Origin: a virus
DNA length: 56,659 bases
IMG/VR virus record: IMGVR_UViG_3300023184_000156
Coordinates: 1 to 56,659 of that record
Reading direction: 5' to 3' (one strand)
Notes under the pieces: generated by a model
The model's database searches: none
The model's input: only the letters and a program-made list of their open reading frames with translations
What the model was told of the DNA's origin: nothing
Position numbers and translations under genes: made by a program
Shown here: positions 34,753-42,338 of the stretch, in pieces
Position numbering within the stretch: the first letter of the stretch is position 1
Layout: each line of letters starts with the position of its first letter

Positions 34753-35076
34753 TTATTCCTGTGTGTTAAGAATGTCGGTAACAGATGACAAGTTAATGCC
34801 AGATGCCGCTTCAACAATTTTATACACAGTTGGAAGATCAAGTAAATCCTCTAGTTTTTGAATGTCTCCAGATAACTCTGGTTTATATTGCTGCATAGCA
34901 ATTTGTACACATTCAACAAGCAGAGTCATTGATTTCTCATTGTCTTCTGCAACCTTAGCCACCCCTTCAAACTTCTTCATAAATGGACGAAGAAGAGAGA
35001 TTTTTAACGGGCGAACTGTTATTTTTGTTCCATCGATGAGGGTTACTTGTTCAGCCTCATGCGTAGTTGTCGCCAT
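34753..35076 (-). CDS. Tail assembly chaperone, short paralogue
   Basis: 107 residues, aligning end to end with the first 107 of the next gene upstream: MATT start, LIDGTKITVRPLKISLLRPF versus LFDGTELEIIPLKIKYLREF, then LLVECVQIAMQQY versus LVECVRVCMKQY, and LPTVYKIVEAASGI versus MPTIYKVLDTAAGI. It acts like the lambda gpG half without the T domain. A strong AGGAGG ribosome-binding site lies 5-6 bases before the ATG, behind its own extended -10 box. Position before the tape measure fits a chaperone that coats it before tail tube assembly. Confidence 0.8.
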   Translation of the reverse strand: MATTTHEAEQVTLIDGTKITVRPLKISLLRPFMKKFEGVAKVAEDNEKSMTLLVECVQIAMQQYKPELSGDIQKLEDLLDLPTVYKIVEAASGINLSSVTDILNTQE

Positions 35077-35080
35077 ATTT

Positions 35081-35116
35081 CCTCCTATAGGTTATGTCAA
35101 TTATAGCATAAGGAGG
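35081..35116 (-). promoter_or_regulatory. Possible ribosome-binding-site hairpin and internal promoter for the short chaperone
   Basis: The transcript would read CCTCCT (35116-35111) right after the long chaperone's stop, and AGGAGG (35086-35081) as the short chaperone's ribosome-binding site; the two are perfectly complementary over 6 bases. Between them TGCTATAAT (35108-35100) is an extended -10 box. A transcript from the upstream promoter could hide the site, while one started here lacks CCTCCT and leaves it open. Inferred from sequence only. Confidence 0.5.
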
Positions 35117-35812
35117 CTATTTTGTTAGGTCTTCGTAATCCAAACCCATACCAATACCAAACCCTGCTTTCTGTGCATTAATACCTTGTAAAGCCAAAAC
35201 ATCATTACTGTCATTTGTTTTACCCTTACTAAATACTCTAGCCTTCATATCTTCCCACTCTTTTTGCCCTTTGTCTTTATTTGATTCTTTATCTAAGTCT
35301 ACCCCCTGAATTGCAGCCATAAATTTTTTTTCTGTATAGTCTAATTCTCTGCTTACCTCTAAGGTTGCCATAAGTTCTGGCATAGATAAAGATATTTCTA
35401 ATTCTTGATAGTCTTTCCATATACCGAGCAAAAAAACCTCAGATTCTAGTTTTGCAAGATCTAAGGTCTCCCAGGTTTGACCGCTGTCTAATGCTTGATC
35501 CTTTACTGTTTCTTCTAATTTTTTATTAATCTTAATCCCAGCAGCAGTATCTAATACTTTATATATTGTAGGCATATCTATATTATCTTCTACATCCTCA
35601 ACGCTTTTAGATATTGATGGATAATACTGTTTCATGCATACCCGCACACACTCAACTAATACCGCCATGGCTTCATCATCATTTTTTGTTTTTTTGATTG
35701 TTTCAAAGGTTTGCATAAATTCACGTAAATATTTAATCTTTAATGGTATTATTTCTAATTCTGTACCATCAAATAAATACACCGTTTGAGACTTATATAT
35801 TGTAGTTGCCAT
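35117..35812 (-). CDS. Tail assembly chaperone, long paralogue
   Basis: 231 residues. Residues 1-105 are paralogous to the short chaperone downstream, and residues 110-231 form a helical extension like the lambda gpT half (LESEVFLLGIWKDYQELEIS, then YTEKKFMAAIQGVDL). The gene is a continuous frame; I see no frameshift site that would be needed to make it. It lies between the major tail protein and the tape measure, the conserved chaperone place. No ribosome-binding site: TGGTAAAAT ends 9 bases before the ATG, so it may be leaderless, just beyond the major tail terminator. Confidence 0.8.
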   Translation of the reverse strand: MATTIYKSQTVYLFDGTELEIIPLKIKYLREFMQTFETIKKTKNDDEAMAVLVECVRVCMKQYYPSISKSVEDVEDNIDMPTIYKVLDTAAGIKINKKLEETVKDQALDSGQTWETLDLAKLESEVFLLGIWKDYQELEISLSMPELMATLEVSRELDYTEKKFMAAIQGVDLDKESNKDKGQKEWEDMKARVFSKGKTNDSNDVLALQGINAQKAGFGIGMGLDYEDLTK

Positions 35813-35821
35813 ATAAATTCA

Positions 35822-35830
35822 ATTTTACCA
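35822..35830 (-). promoter_or_regulatory. Extended -10 box before the long chaperone
   Basis: Minus strand TGGTAAAAT, ending 9 bases before the ATG at 35812. One base off the TATAAT consensus and lying immediately after a terminator, so it restarts transcription at a lower level for the chaperone and tape measure. Confidence 0.5.
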
Positions 35831-35841
35831 TAAAACAACAA

Positions 35842-35865
35842 AGCCCACATCCGAAGACATGGGCT
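35842..35865 (-). terminator. Terminator with UUCG tetraloop after the major tail protein
   Basis: A 10-base-pair stem (AGCCCATGTC and GATGTGGGCT, two G-U pairs) capped by a C(UUCG)G tetraloop, followed on the minus strand by TTTGTTGTTTT. It would end most transcripts after the major tail gene and protect their 3' end, fitting the large excess of that protein over downstream products. Confidence 0.85.
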
Positions 35866-35884
35866 ATGTAGAATAGTTAGACTA

Positions 35885-36523
35885 TTAAGACAATAGGTCT
35901 CCGAAGGTACGATCAACGATCTTACCGTATGAGCCTGAAGTGTCTTCTGGTAGCAAACGGAATGAAACTTCAAACATTGAAGCCTCGTCACGCTTTGCTG
36001 AAACTGTTACGTTTTCAATTGACAAAGCACGGTATGCTGTGTAGACACGCTCCACGAATGGAGAATCTACGCAATCACCTGTACCAGGTCCTACTGCAAC
36101 AATTCCACGCTCTACTGGACATTCACCGATATCTCCTGCAGATAGGTTTAAAGTCCTACCTGTGTGAGTTGCGACGTTTCCAGTTAGTTCGCTATCATTA
36201 AATGCTAGAGCCAAAAGAAGATTCTCAAGGGTAGCCTCAGCAAAAGCAGTTGCAAGATTTACCTGCATGCCTTGCTTGTAAAGTTTAGCAACGTCAAGAA
36301 TTTGGTCAACCTGAACTTCACCAAAGTCTGGTTGGAACTGTAATTCAAGACCGTTCATGGTATAACCTACGTTTGTGTATGCTGCATCATTTGAGAGAGT
36401 TTCTTTGAATGATACCTCAGTACTAAAAGTCTCCAGAGTACCTGGAGTTAGGGTTGTGTCTGCAACGAAAAGTGCTGCAGCACCAACAATAATGTTGGTC
36501 GATGTTCCACGACTATATGCCAT
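35885..36523 (-). CDS. Major tail tube protein
   Basis: 212 residues, beta-rich, acidic, with one domain. VGAAALFVADTTLTPG near the start and VSAKRDEASMFEVSFRLLPE near the end are typical of siphophage tube proteins. It has a long leader with an extended -10 promoter and an AAGAGGTG ribosome-binding site, and is closed by a UUCG terminator, giving a self-contained high-output unit. Position before the chaperones and tape measure is the standard order. Confidence 0.85.
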   Translation of the reverse strand: MAYSRGTSTNIIVGAAALFVADTTLTPGTLETFSTEVSFKETLSNDAAYTNVGYTMNGLELQFQPDFGEVQVDQILDVAKLYKQGMQVNLATAFAEATLENLLLALAFNDSELTGNVATHTGRTLNLSAGDIGECPVERGIVAVGPGTGDCVDSPFVERVYTAYRALSIENVTVSAKRDEASMFEVSFRLLPEDTSGSYGKIVDRTFGDLLS

Positions 36524-36585
36524 TTATTCACCTCTTTCCATAGAAATAGATATTAAGTTGTTTGGCGTTTTGTTTCCTCAGATTA

Positions 36586-36594
36586 ATTATAACA
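36586..36594 (-). promoter_or_regulatory. Extended -10 promoter for the major tail protein
   Basis: Minus strand TGTTATAAT, about 63 bases before the ATG at 36523, with no clear -35. The leader of roughly 55 bases ends in GGAAAGAGGTG. It is among the longest leaders in the window. Confidence 0.55.
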
Positions 36595-36598
36595 CCAT

Positions 36599-37177
36599 TT
36601 ATGTATACCGCTGGGCAAGGCTACCAACGGCTTGGGTGTGATAGTCGTACTCTATTATCAACTTATTTAGACCCAGGGTTCTAGCAGAGGCTAACTCTAG
36701 AATATCCCTACTTTCATCTGCTTGATAAACCTTAACATTATGGAAAAATACGTTTTTTGGTATGGGGTCACCATTCTCATCAAGAACATCATTTTGAGAT
36801 ATCCAAAAATTTAGATCTTGAGCAGCAGAATCTTCTCTGTCAAGACATTCAATAATTACTCTAGTTGTATCAAGTAGTTTAGTAAGATTTGGACTATAGA
36901 TAAAATATATTAATTGCTCTCTTTTGTGTCTATAAAATGTTGTTGGTCTAAATCTAATAAGCCTATCAAATATAATAACTGTAGTATCAGGGTTATTTCT
37001 AATAAACGGAATATCGTTATAAATGCCTTCTACGCTATCTGGTACTTGTGCTGGAAAAAATGGCTGAAATGGCTCTGGTCCATTTGGCATTAATCCAAAC
37101 TCTTTAAGTTCACTATTAACAAAAGCATTTACAAAAGTTGGTGGAAAACCAGTTTCATTTAATATATTAGATGCCAT
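36599..37177 (-). CDS. Tail terminator / tail completion protein-like
   Basis: 192 residues, alpha/beta, with TVIIFDRLIRFRPTTFYRHK and EQLIYFIYS (about 65-95), a pattern seen in tail terminator proteins. It follows the gp10-like gene and precedes the major tail protein, the position of the tail terminator that caps the tube. Family not recognised by sequence alone. Confidence 0.65.
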   Translation of the reverse strand: MASNILNETGFPPTFVNAFVNSELKEFGLMPNGPEPFQPFFPAQVPDSVEGIYNDIPFIRNNPDTTVIIFDRLIRFRPTTFYRHKREQLIYFIYSPNLTKLLDTTRVIIECLDREDSAAQDLNFWISQNDVLDENGDPIPKNVFFHNVKVYQADESRDILELASARTLGLNKLIIEYDYHTQAVGSLAQRYT

Positions 37178-37181
37178 AATA

Positions 37182-37859
37182 CTATTCTACACTAACCTTT
37201 GCATTTATAATCCATTTAAACCCAGTATCAATACCCTTTGATCTGCCAAGCCTTGAACCACTTTTTATATTTTTCTTAAATACTGTTGGTTTTTTAATAT
37301 AATCATAAATTCCGCTAGCACGTAAAAAAGATTGTTTAAAATATCTAGAAATAAATTCATCCATAGTCTTTTCAAAAGAACCTCTAGCCTGACTTCCACC
37401 AGGGTTTGATATTACCACGGGCTTTTTAGTAAATACGGTCTGTCCGCCTTCATTAAAAACAAGCACTGGAGATCTTGTTGGTTTAATTGTAACAGGAATA
37501 CCCTCTTCCATAATCTTTGCTTTATTATAAAATGGAACGTTTGAATCTTTTTTTACTGTTCTTGATTGTTTAAAACTAGAGTTAATACTCAACCCTAAAT
37601 TACTAACAGTGTAATTAATGTCAAATAATCTTGCAGATGGGCTTCCAGTTTGATACCACTCATAAACATGTTGTAGTGCTGCAGGATTACCCCTTGCAGA
37701 AACATCTACATATCTAGCCATAGACTCTATTGTTGCTGCACCTAAATTTTTTAAAAAAATACTTTTGCCTTTTTGGGCACCATCTAAAAAACCAATTGCA
37801 TAGTCAATAATGTTGTTCATCTCTTTATCAAAACTTTTAGTGTTTGTTCTAACTATCAT
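37182..37859 (-). CDS. HK97 gp10-like tail completion/neck protein
   Basis: 225 residues, basic. IPVTIKPTRSPVLVFNEGGQ (about 124-143) and a C-terminal region with GFKWIINAKVSVE are reminiscent of HK97 gp10-like neck proteins, which join the head connector and tail. The start overlaps the upstream stop as TAATG. The call rests on gene order and general composition. Confidence 0.6.
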   Translation of the reverse strand: MIVRTNTKSFDKEMNNIIDYAIGFLDGAQKGKSIFLKNLGAATIESMARYVDVSARGNPAALQHVYEWYQTGSPSARLFDINYTVSNLGLSINSSFKQSRTVKKDSNVPFYNKAKIMEEGIPVTIKPTRSPVLVFNEGGQTVFTKKPVVISNPGGSQARGSFEKTMDEFISRYFKQSFLRASGIYDYIKKPTVFKKNIKSGSRLGRSKGIDTGFKWIINAKVSVE

Positions 37860-38305
37860 TAGTCGCCTATGGTCTGATTTTCTGTTCTACGTAATAATAT
37901 TTTAAAGTATTCTACAGAACCAAACGGACCTGTAAATGGATCTACGGTTGCTACTTCATAGATTGTTCCACGACCAGATCTTGGTCCCGCTGTTTCTCTA
38001 TAAATAACTTCATCACCTGAGTTACGAATATTGGTAACTAAAATGTTATTAATGGCATTATCTGTATTGTTTGAAGATGTTCTTGGATCTAGTCTAGTTC
38101 TTGCTACTAATTTATTTTCATGTTGCAAAAATGCTTCTGGTTTAATTTGTTCAGTTCCCGCTCCGCCAACAGATGTTGCATTTAATATAATTGTTCTATC
38201 AAAAAACCATTGTCTACTTGCTTGTCCATATTGGGTTTGAGTTATAACTGGATAGTATAAGTCTGCCTTCATTGGATATAGAAAGTCTGTTGTACAGTCT
38301 TCCAT
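37859..38305 (-). CDS. Head closure (head-tail joining) protein-like
   Basis: 148 residues, small beta-rich domain: YPMKADLYYPVITQTQYGQ near the start, then DRTIILNA and GRGTIYEVATVDPF. The pattern fits the SPP1 gp16/lambda gpFII-like stopper family that plugs the connector after packaging. Found in the expected place, between adaptor and gp10-like genes. GGAGT lies before its ATG. Confidence 0.65.
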   Translation of the reverse strand: MEDCTTDFLYPMKADLYYPVITQTQYGQASRQWFFDRTIILNATSVGGAGTEQIKPEAFLQHENKLVARTRLDPRTSSNNTDNAINNILVTNIRNSGDEVIYRETAGPRSGRGTIYEVATVDPFTGPFGSVEYFKILLRRTENQTIGD

Positions 38306-39291
38306 TATAATACTCCTGGACGGATAATATTCTCTTTATATTTTTCTAAAATTTTATCTACTAGTATATTTCCAGTTCCATCAATTAAACGTTTATCGTA
38401 TTCAATTTTAAACTGATCTGTACTATAATTTTTAACATATCTCTTGTAGTAATCTAATCTTCCACATTTGATGTCATCAATGAGCATTAGTGTTGCATCT
38501 TGAATATCATATGGGACAACCTTGTATCCTGTTTCTGCTAAAACAATATAATCTGCACCTTCTGAAAATGCAACTCCTGGAACAATAGTTTGAGTGTTTC
38601 CACTATCTTCTGTATCGAATAAACTCATGGAATCAGACACGCCTACAGGTATACGAGAATATCTTCTTTCTGCACGATTTATAGAGTCAACACTTTCAAG
38701 TGGATCTTTAGTAATTGCTGTTTTATCTTTAGTAATTAAAAATGTATAATCTGTTAATGCTGGTCCATCTTCATTGTCTATATCATATACAAGTTCTGCA
38801 TTTTCATATACTTTTAAAAGTTTATGTGTTTTTTTCCAAAGCGGTAGATAGTCATTTCCTTGACCAACTACTTCTAAATAAGTTCTATCATAATAAAATC
38901 CACCAGTAATGCTATCAATTATTATTCTTGCTAAATTTTCATAACTTTTATATAGTGCTATATCGCTTGCAATTCCTGATGTAGCAAGAGCGATTGGATC
39001 TACGTATGGTCTTAAAATTTCTAAATTATCTTCTACAACAATATCACCACGAACAAGGTTTGCCCCAGATGATCCGCCATCTTCGTATATTGTTAGTGCA
39101 TATGACTTATCGTATTTAATAAAATTACCATCTAAAGAATAGGTAATCTGTTTACTAGCATTAGACTCTACAGCCTCTTCAATTTCACTCTGCTCTGCAA
39201 CGTTCTCAATAACAATTATGTAGTCGGCATTAGCATCTGGAACTGTGTAGGTTACAGAAAGAGGATATGGGGGAAGACGTAATATCTGCAT
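38305..39291 (-). CDS. Head-tail adaptor region protein (large)
   Basis: 328 residues, longer than the usual adaptor (about 100-150). An N-terminal beta domain (VTYTVPDANADYIIVIENV, about 14-32) precedes a helical stretch (DIALYKSYENLARIIIDSI, about 110-128), the latter like HK97 gp6 adaptors. The C-terminal third is mixed (PVGVSDSMSLFDTEDSG). Position after the capsid accessory suits an adaptor with an extra domain. The fusion is my inference. Confidence 0.6.
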   Translation of the reverse strand: MQILRLPPYPLSVTYTVPDANADYIIVIENVAEQSEIEEAVESNASKQITYSLDGNFIKYDKSYALTIYEDGGSSGANLVRGDIVVEDNLEILRPYVDPIALATSGIASDIALYKSYENLARIIIDSITGGFYYDRTYLEVVGQGNDYLPLWKKTHKLLKVYENAELVYDIDNEDGPALTDYTFLITKDKTAITKDPLESVDSINRAERRYSRIPVGVSDSMSLFDTEDSGNTQTIVPGVAFSEGADYIVLAETGYKVVPYDIQDATLMLIDDIKCGRLDYYKRYVKNYSTDQFKIEYDKRLIDGTGNILVDKILEKYKENIIRPGVL

Positions 39292-39293
39292 TT

Positions 39294-39647
39294 TTATTTA
39301 CCGTAGTATGAGGCTACTTCTTCTGGCGGTGCAATACGTACCAATTTGTGTGTTAGCCACTTTTCCGATGCCTCCTTTGAGACTATGTTATATCCTACCT
39401 TTAAAGCCCCTAAGTTATCCATATGTAGGTTTTTTTGTGAATATAGGGCTACCTTATTTACTAATGTTTTTGCTTTATCTAATTCCTCTACCCGCTCTTC
39501 TGTGTTTACTGGAGGAATCCAACTAGCAAGAATCTCTAATATTTCAAGTTTAGTATTTGCATCAAATAATTCAATATTATTTTTCTTTGCATATGCTTTT
39601 AATGCCATTACAGTTTTAGTTGATAACTCTTCAATTGTTAAGTTCAT
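39294..39647 (-). CDS. Capsid-associated protein with SAP/Rho-N-like helical start
   Basis: 117 residues. LSTKTVMALKAYAKKNNIEL, followed by TKLEILEILASW (about 8-42), resembles the SAP/LEM/Rho N-terminal helix-extended loop-helix fold, seen in small proteins encoded beside phage capsid genes. The rest is helical and basic. It has its own extended -10 promoter and a strong AGGAG ribosome-binding site directly after the capsid terminator. It may be a head fibre or a DNA-associated capsid component. Confidence 0.6.
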   Translation of the reverse strand: MNLTIEELSTKTVMALKAYAKKNNIELFDANTKLEILEILASWIPPVNTEERVEELDKAKTLVNKVALYSQKNLHMDNLGALKVGYNIVSKEASEKWLTHKLVRIAPPEEVASYYGK

Positions 39648-39669
39648 AATTCTCCTATGCTTATTTGTA

Positions 39670-39678
39670 ATTATACCA
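39670..39678 (-). promoter_or_regulatory. Extended -10 promoter after the capsid terminator
   Basis: Minus strand TGGTATAAT, about 22 bases before the ATG at 39647 and 12 bases after the terminator stem. No convincing -35. It starts the connector transcript. Confidence 0.65.
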
Positions 39679-39690
39679 GAATAAGAATAA

Positions 39691-39717
39691 GGCGGGTAGT
39701 TTTTTACGCTACCCGCC
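39691..39717 (-). terminator. Intrinsic terminator after the major capsid gene
   Basis: A GC-rich 9-base-pair stem (GGCGGGTAG with CTACCCGCC), a 9-base loop, then TTATTCTTATTCT on the minus strand. It lies 22 bases after the capsid stop and would separate high capsid expression from the connector genes. Confidence 0.85.
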
Positions 39718-39739
39718 CTAATATTTGATCTTTTAGATC

Positions 39740-40891
39740 TTAGGAATCAGCACTATCTGAGTCAACATAAGCGACTGCATCTAGTTCTTCCCATTGGATA
39801 CCAAAGCGTACAAATACGGTGTATTCGATGGTGTCTTTCTTTGGCTTGTATTCACGGTTTACAGTGATGTCTCTCTGGAAGCCCCATACACGGTTCTGAG
39901 GGAATGTCAAATCGACATAACCTGCAGGGTAGTAAGGAACCTCAAGAACGTCTACACCAAGTACACGAGTGGTGCGTGAGTTGCCAAGGGTCTGTGCTCC
40001 GCCATCAAGGAATTCTTGACGGTTGGCTTGAGTGCTACCAATACGATCAGCGAATGCTGAAGAGATAGCGTCTGCAAGAGTACCATTGTTACGAACAATA
40101 CCAGCAAAAGCATCAGTACCTGCGTAGAACTTAAGGTTTGCCTTAAGTGCACGATACTTGCGAGGCATTGCTAATAGCAAGCCTTGCATTACTGATGTTG
40201 TGTAGTTATTGTCTGAAACTGTTGCAGCATATTCGTGAGCAGCATTTCCTACTGTTCCACGAGTTTGCTTTACGAAACCAGCCATGATTGAAAGGAAGGC
40301 ATCTGCGCCTGTTCCTAAACCATTGATAGCAAGATCTTCAATATCATTTGCGAAAGCATTGGTCATCAAGCGAACTAGATGATCTTCAAGTGCTCCACCT
40401 TCAATATTGTCTTCAAGTGCTTCTGTTGATACTTCCCAATCAAGACGAATCTTTTTGGTAGTTAATTCAACCTTTGTAAAAGTTGCGCCGATGTTTGTAT
40501 AATCTGGTGCACCTTGTGCTGCTGCACGGATTACACGCTCTCCAACGTTGACCTTTTCGATCTCCATTGTGTTAGCACGCATTGTAACTCTACGACCATC
40601 TTTAGCGAGAACTGTTGCATCCCACACATAGTCGATGAATCTACGAGCCTGCTCTGGTGCTAGAATACCACCTGCTGCGCCTGTTGGGTTTACTGCGTTT
40701 GCTCCAGATGTTGATCCGAATGCTGCAGTTGCTGTGTTACCAAGTTGTGATCCTACAGACGCTGCTGCAGAATCTAAACCAGTAGCACCACCAACGCCAC
40801 CAGAAACGAATCCGCCTTGAGAGTTAATCTCATTGCCTGCTCCGCCTGATCCTGGATAGTTTTTTTCTAGGTCTTTATTTTGTTCCGACAT
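39740..40891 (-). CDS. Major capsid protein (HK97-like fold)
   Basis: 383 residues. A low-complexity Gly/Ala/Ser-rich start (about 1-75) precedes the coat domain: APEQARRFIDYVWDATVLAK, then VELTTKKIRLDWEVSTEALE (the E-loop/P-domain region), MPRKYRALKANLKFYAG and WGFQRDITVNREYKP near the end. The flexible start may be processed or act as a delta-like region in assembly. It lies after the protease/scaffold, has AGGAGGTG 7 bases before its ATG, and is followed by a strong terminator. Confidence 0.9.
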   Translation of the reverse strand: MSEQNKDLEKNYPGSGGAGNEINSQGGFVSGGVGGATGLDSAAASVGSQLGNTATAAFGSTSGANAVNPTGAAGGILAPEQARRFIDYVWDATVLAKDGRRVTMRANTMEIEKVNVGERVIRAAAQGAPDYTNIGATFTKVELTTKKIRLDWEVSTEALEDNIEGGALEDHLVRLMTNAFANDIEDLAINGLGTGADAFLSIMAGFVKQTRGTVGNAAHEYAATVSDNNYTTSVMQGLLLAMPRKYRALKANLKFYAGTDAFAGIVRNNGTLADAISSAFADRIGSTQANRQEFLDGGAQTLGNSRTTRVLGVDVLEVPYYPAGYVDLTFPQNRVWGFQRDITVNREYKPKKDTIEYTVFVRFGIQWEELDAVAYVDSDSADS

Positions 40892-40920
40892 TATTTTTCA
40901 CCTCCTAGTGATTTTATTGC

Positions 40921-41538
40921 TTATTTAAATAGGTCGGTTGATGTGAGGAAACGACCGCCCCATAGGGATTTCTGAACTTTTGAGGGTTCAAACTGCACGA
41001 TCTCGCCTAGATCGCCAGACTTGCGGAAAGCGGTGTCTTGCTCTACAAGATCTACACGCTTACCAAACTCATTGAAAACTCCCTTAACATTGTTTACTTC
41101 TGCAGATACGGTTTTAACCTCACCTGATACATTGTCAAGAGACTTGCTTAATGCAACTACCTGCTCATGAAGAGACTTAACGGTTGATGCTAGATCGCCA
41201 AAGGCATTTGTAAGAGAGTTTTTAATTTCTGCAACTGCCTCAACAATTGCTTCGTTAGATTTTTCAACAATAGTTTCTACTGTTGTTACCTCTCCCTCTT
41301 CTGTTTTTTCAACAGAAGAATCTGCACTACCATCTTCTGATTTAGCAATAGCAAGTTCTTCAACTGCTGGTGCTACCTCATCGACTGCAGCGGTTTCTGT
41401 TGCTTCTGCAACAATTTTTTCTGCTTCTGCAACTATTTCTTCAGTTGCTTCTGCAACAACCTCTGCTGGCTGTGCCTCTGGAGCGACCTGTACTTCTTCA
41501 ACTGCAGTTTCAATTACTGCATCTGTTGCTTCAGTCAT
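40921..41538 (-). CDS. Scaffold protein from internal in-frame start
   Basis: 205 residues beginning MTEATDAVIETAVEE, in the same frame as the protease-scaffold gene. AAAGGAGGT is followed by a 7-base spacer and ATG, the strongest ribosome-binding site in the region. The start falls exactly at the protease/scaffold domain boundary. This mirrors lambda C/Nu3 and similar phage genes, in which free scaffold is made in excess over protease fusion. Inferred from the site; expression not shown. Confidence 0.75.
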   Translation of the reverse strand: MTEATDAVIETAVEEVQVAPEAQPAEVVAEATEEIVAEAEKIVAEATETAAVDEVAPAVEELAIAKSEDGSADSSVEKTEEGEVTTVETIVEKSNEAIVEAVAEIKNSLTNAFGDLASTVKSLHEQVVALSKSLDNVSGEVKTVSAEVNNVKGVFNEFGKRVDLVEQDTAFRKSGDLGEIVQFEPSKVQKSLWGGRFLTSTDLFK

Positions 41539-42309
41539 AGGACTAACCTCCTTTGTAATCTTAATTGTACTAATGCCTTTAGCACTATCAACTAAGAACT
41601 TTATTGTTTCTGTGTTATTCTTATCGCCTTTTTCAATAAAGCCAATATTTTGCATTGGCTTACCAGATGTAGGGCTTACTTCATTATCAGACTCTGAAAC
41701 CATTACAATACCTGCTTCAGAATCCCAAAATACATTTTCAATTTCTGCCTTTGAAAGATATCCACCAATTACATTTTGACCATTGACCTTTTCAATGGAA
41801 ACAATATTTGCAAACTGGTTTGCTGGATTATCAACCAATGACAACTCGTATAGATCATATTCTTTAATAATTCTAATGCTTTTCTTTAGATCGTCGTTAT
41901 ATGCATCATCCCAATTTTTAATGTTACCGCCAATTGAAAAACCTTTATAGGTTCCATCTAATACTTTTTCCCATGCATCTTGTGCACCTTTTGAAACATA
42001 AGCAGATACATAAACTCCACTATAAAACTTTTTTGTTGATGGATCAAAATAACGATCTTCTTTAAATGATACTATCTTTCCTACTGCGGATGGTTGGTGC
42101 ATTTCTCTTAAGTTGCCCCTGAAATTTTTAAATGCTTCAACGCTAGATTCGGTTGTTACAATATCACCTTGCTTGTCAACATTATCAAGAGTTGCAAAGC
42201 CAGATACTATTCGGCGTTCTACATCTACCTTGCCAATAGGCATTGATAGACGAACACTGTCGCCATCAGTTTCCCAATGTGCTTTATTTATTAACATATC
42301 GTTATCCAT
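40921..42309 (-). CDS. Prohead protease fused to scaffold
   Basis: 462 residues. The first 200 form an HK97/XkdF-type Ser-His prohead protease: His71 in REMHQPSAVGKIVSF, Ser127 in YKGFSIGGNI, and ELSLVDNPAN. After residue 257 the protein becomes Glu/Ala/Val-rich and coiled-coil-like (about 270-445), the usual scaffold, ending SLWGGRFLTSTDLF as a capsid-binding tail. An internal in-frame ATG at 41538 with a perfect ribosome-binding site would yield scaffold alone. TATAAT overlaps the start codon at 42309, so true initiation may be at Met5 (42297). It lies between portal and capsid. Confidence 0.88.
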   Translation of the reverse strand: MDNDMLINKAHWETDGDSVRLSMPIGKVDVERRIVSGFATLDNVDKQGDIVTTESSVEAFKNFRGNLREMHQPSAVGKIVSFKEDRYFDPSTKKFYSGVYVSAYVSKGAQDAWEKVLDGTYKGFSIGGNIKNWDDAYNDDLKKSIRIIKEYDLYELSLVDNPANQFANIVSIEKVNGQNVIGGYLSKAEIENVFWDSEAGIVMVSESDNEVSPTSGKPMQNIGFIEKGDKNNTETIKFLVDSAKGISTIKITKEVSPMTEATDAVIETAVEEVQVAPEAQPAEVVAEATEEIVAEAEKIVAEATETAAVDEVAPAVEELAIAKSEDGSADSSVEKTEEGEVTTVETIVEKSNEAIVEAVAEIKNSLTNAFGDLASTVKSLHEQVVALSKSLDNVSGEVKTVSAEVNNVKGVFNEFGKRVDLVEQDTAFRKSGDLGEIVQFEPSKVQKSLWGGRFLTSTDLFK

Positions 42310-42316
42310 TATACCA
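42308..42316 (-). promoter_or_regulatory. Extended -10 box overlapping the protease start
   Basis: Minus strand TGGTATAAT, whose last bases AT are the first two of the ATG at 42309. If used, transcription would begin within the first codons and translation at Met5 (42297), 10 bases after the -10 box. Confidence 0.5.
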
Positions 42317-42338
42317 AACTATTTTATGATTATCTCAT

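Noticed and set aside
35470-35560. Programmed frameshift in the long tail chaperone (AATAAAAAATTAG)
   Set aside because: The long gene is already a complete frame; the +1 frame stops at once, and the short product has its own gene.
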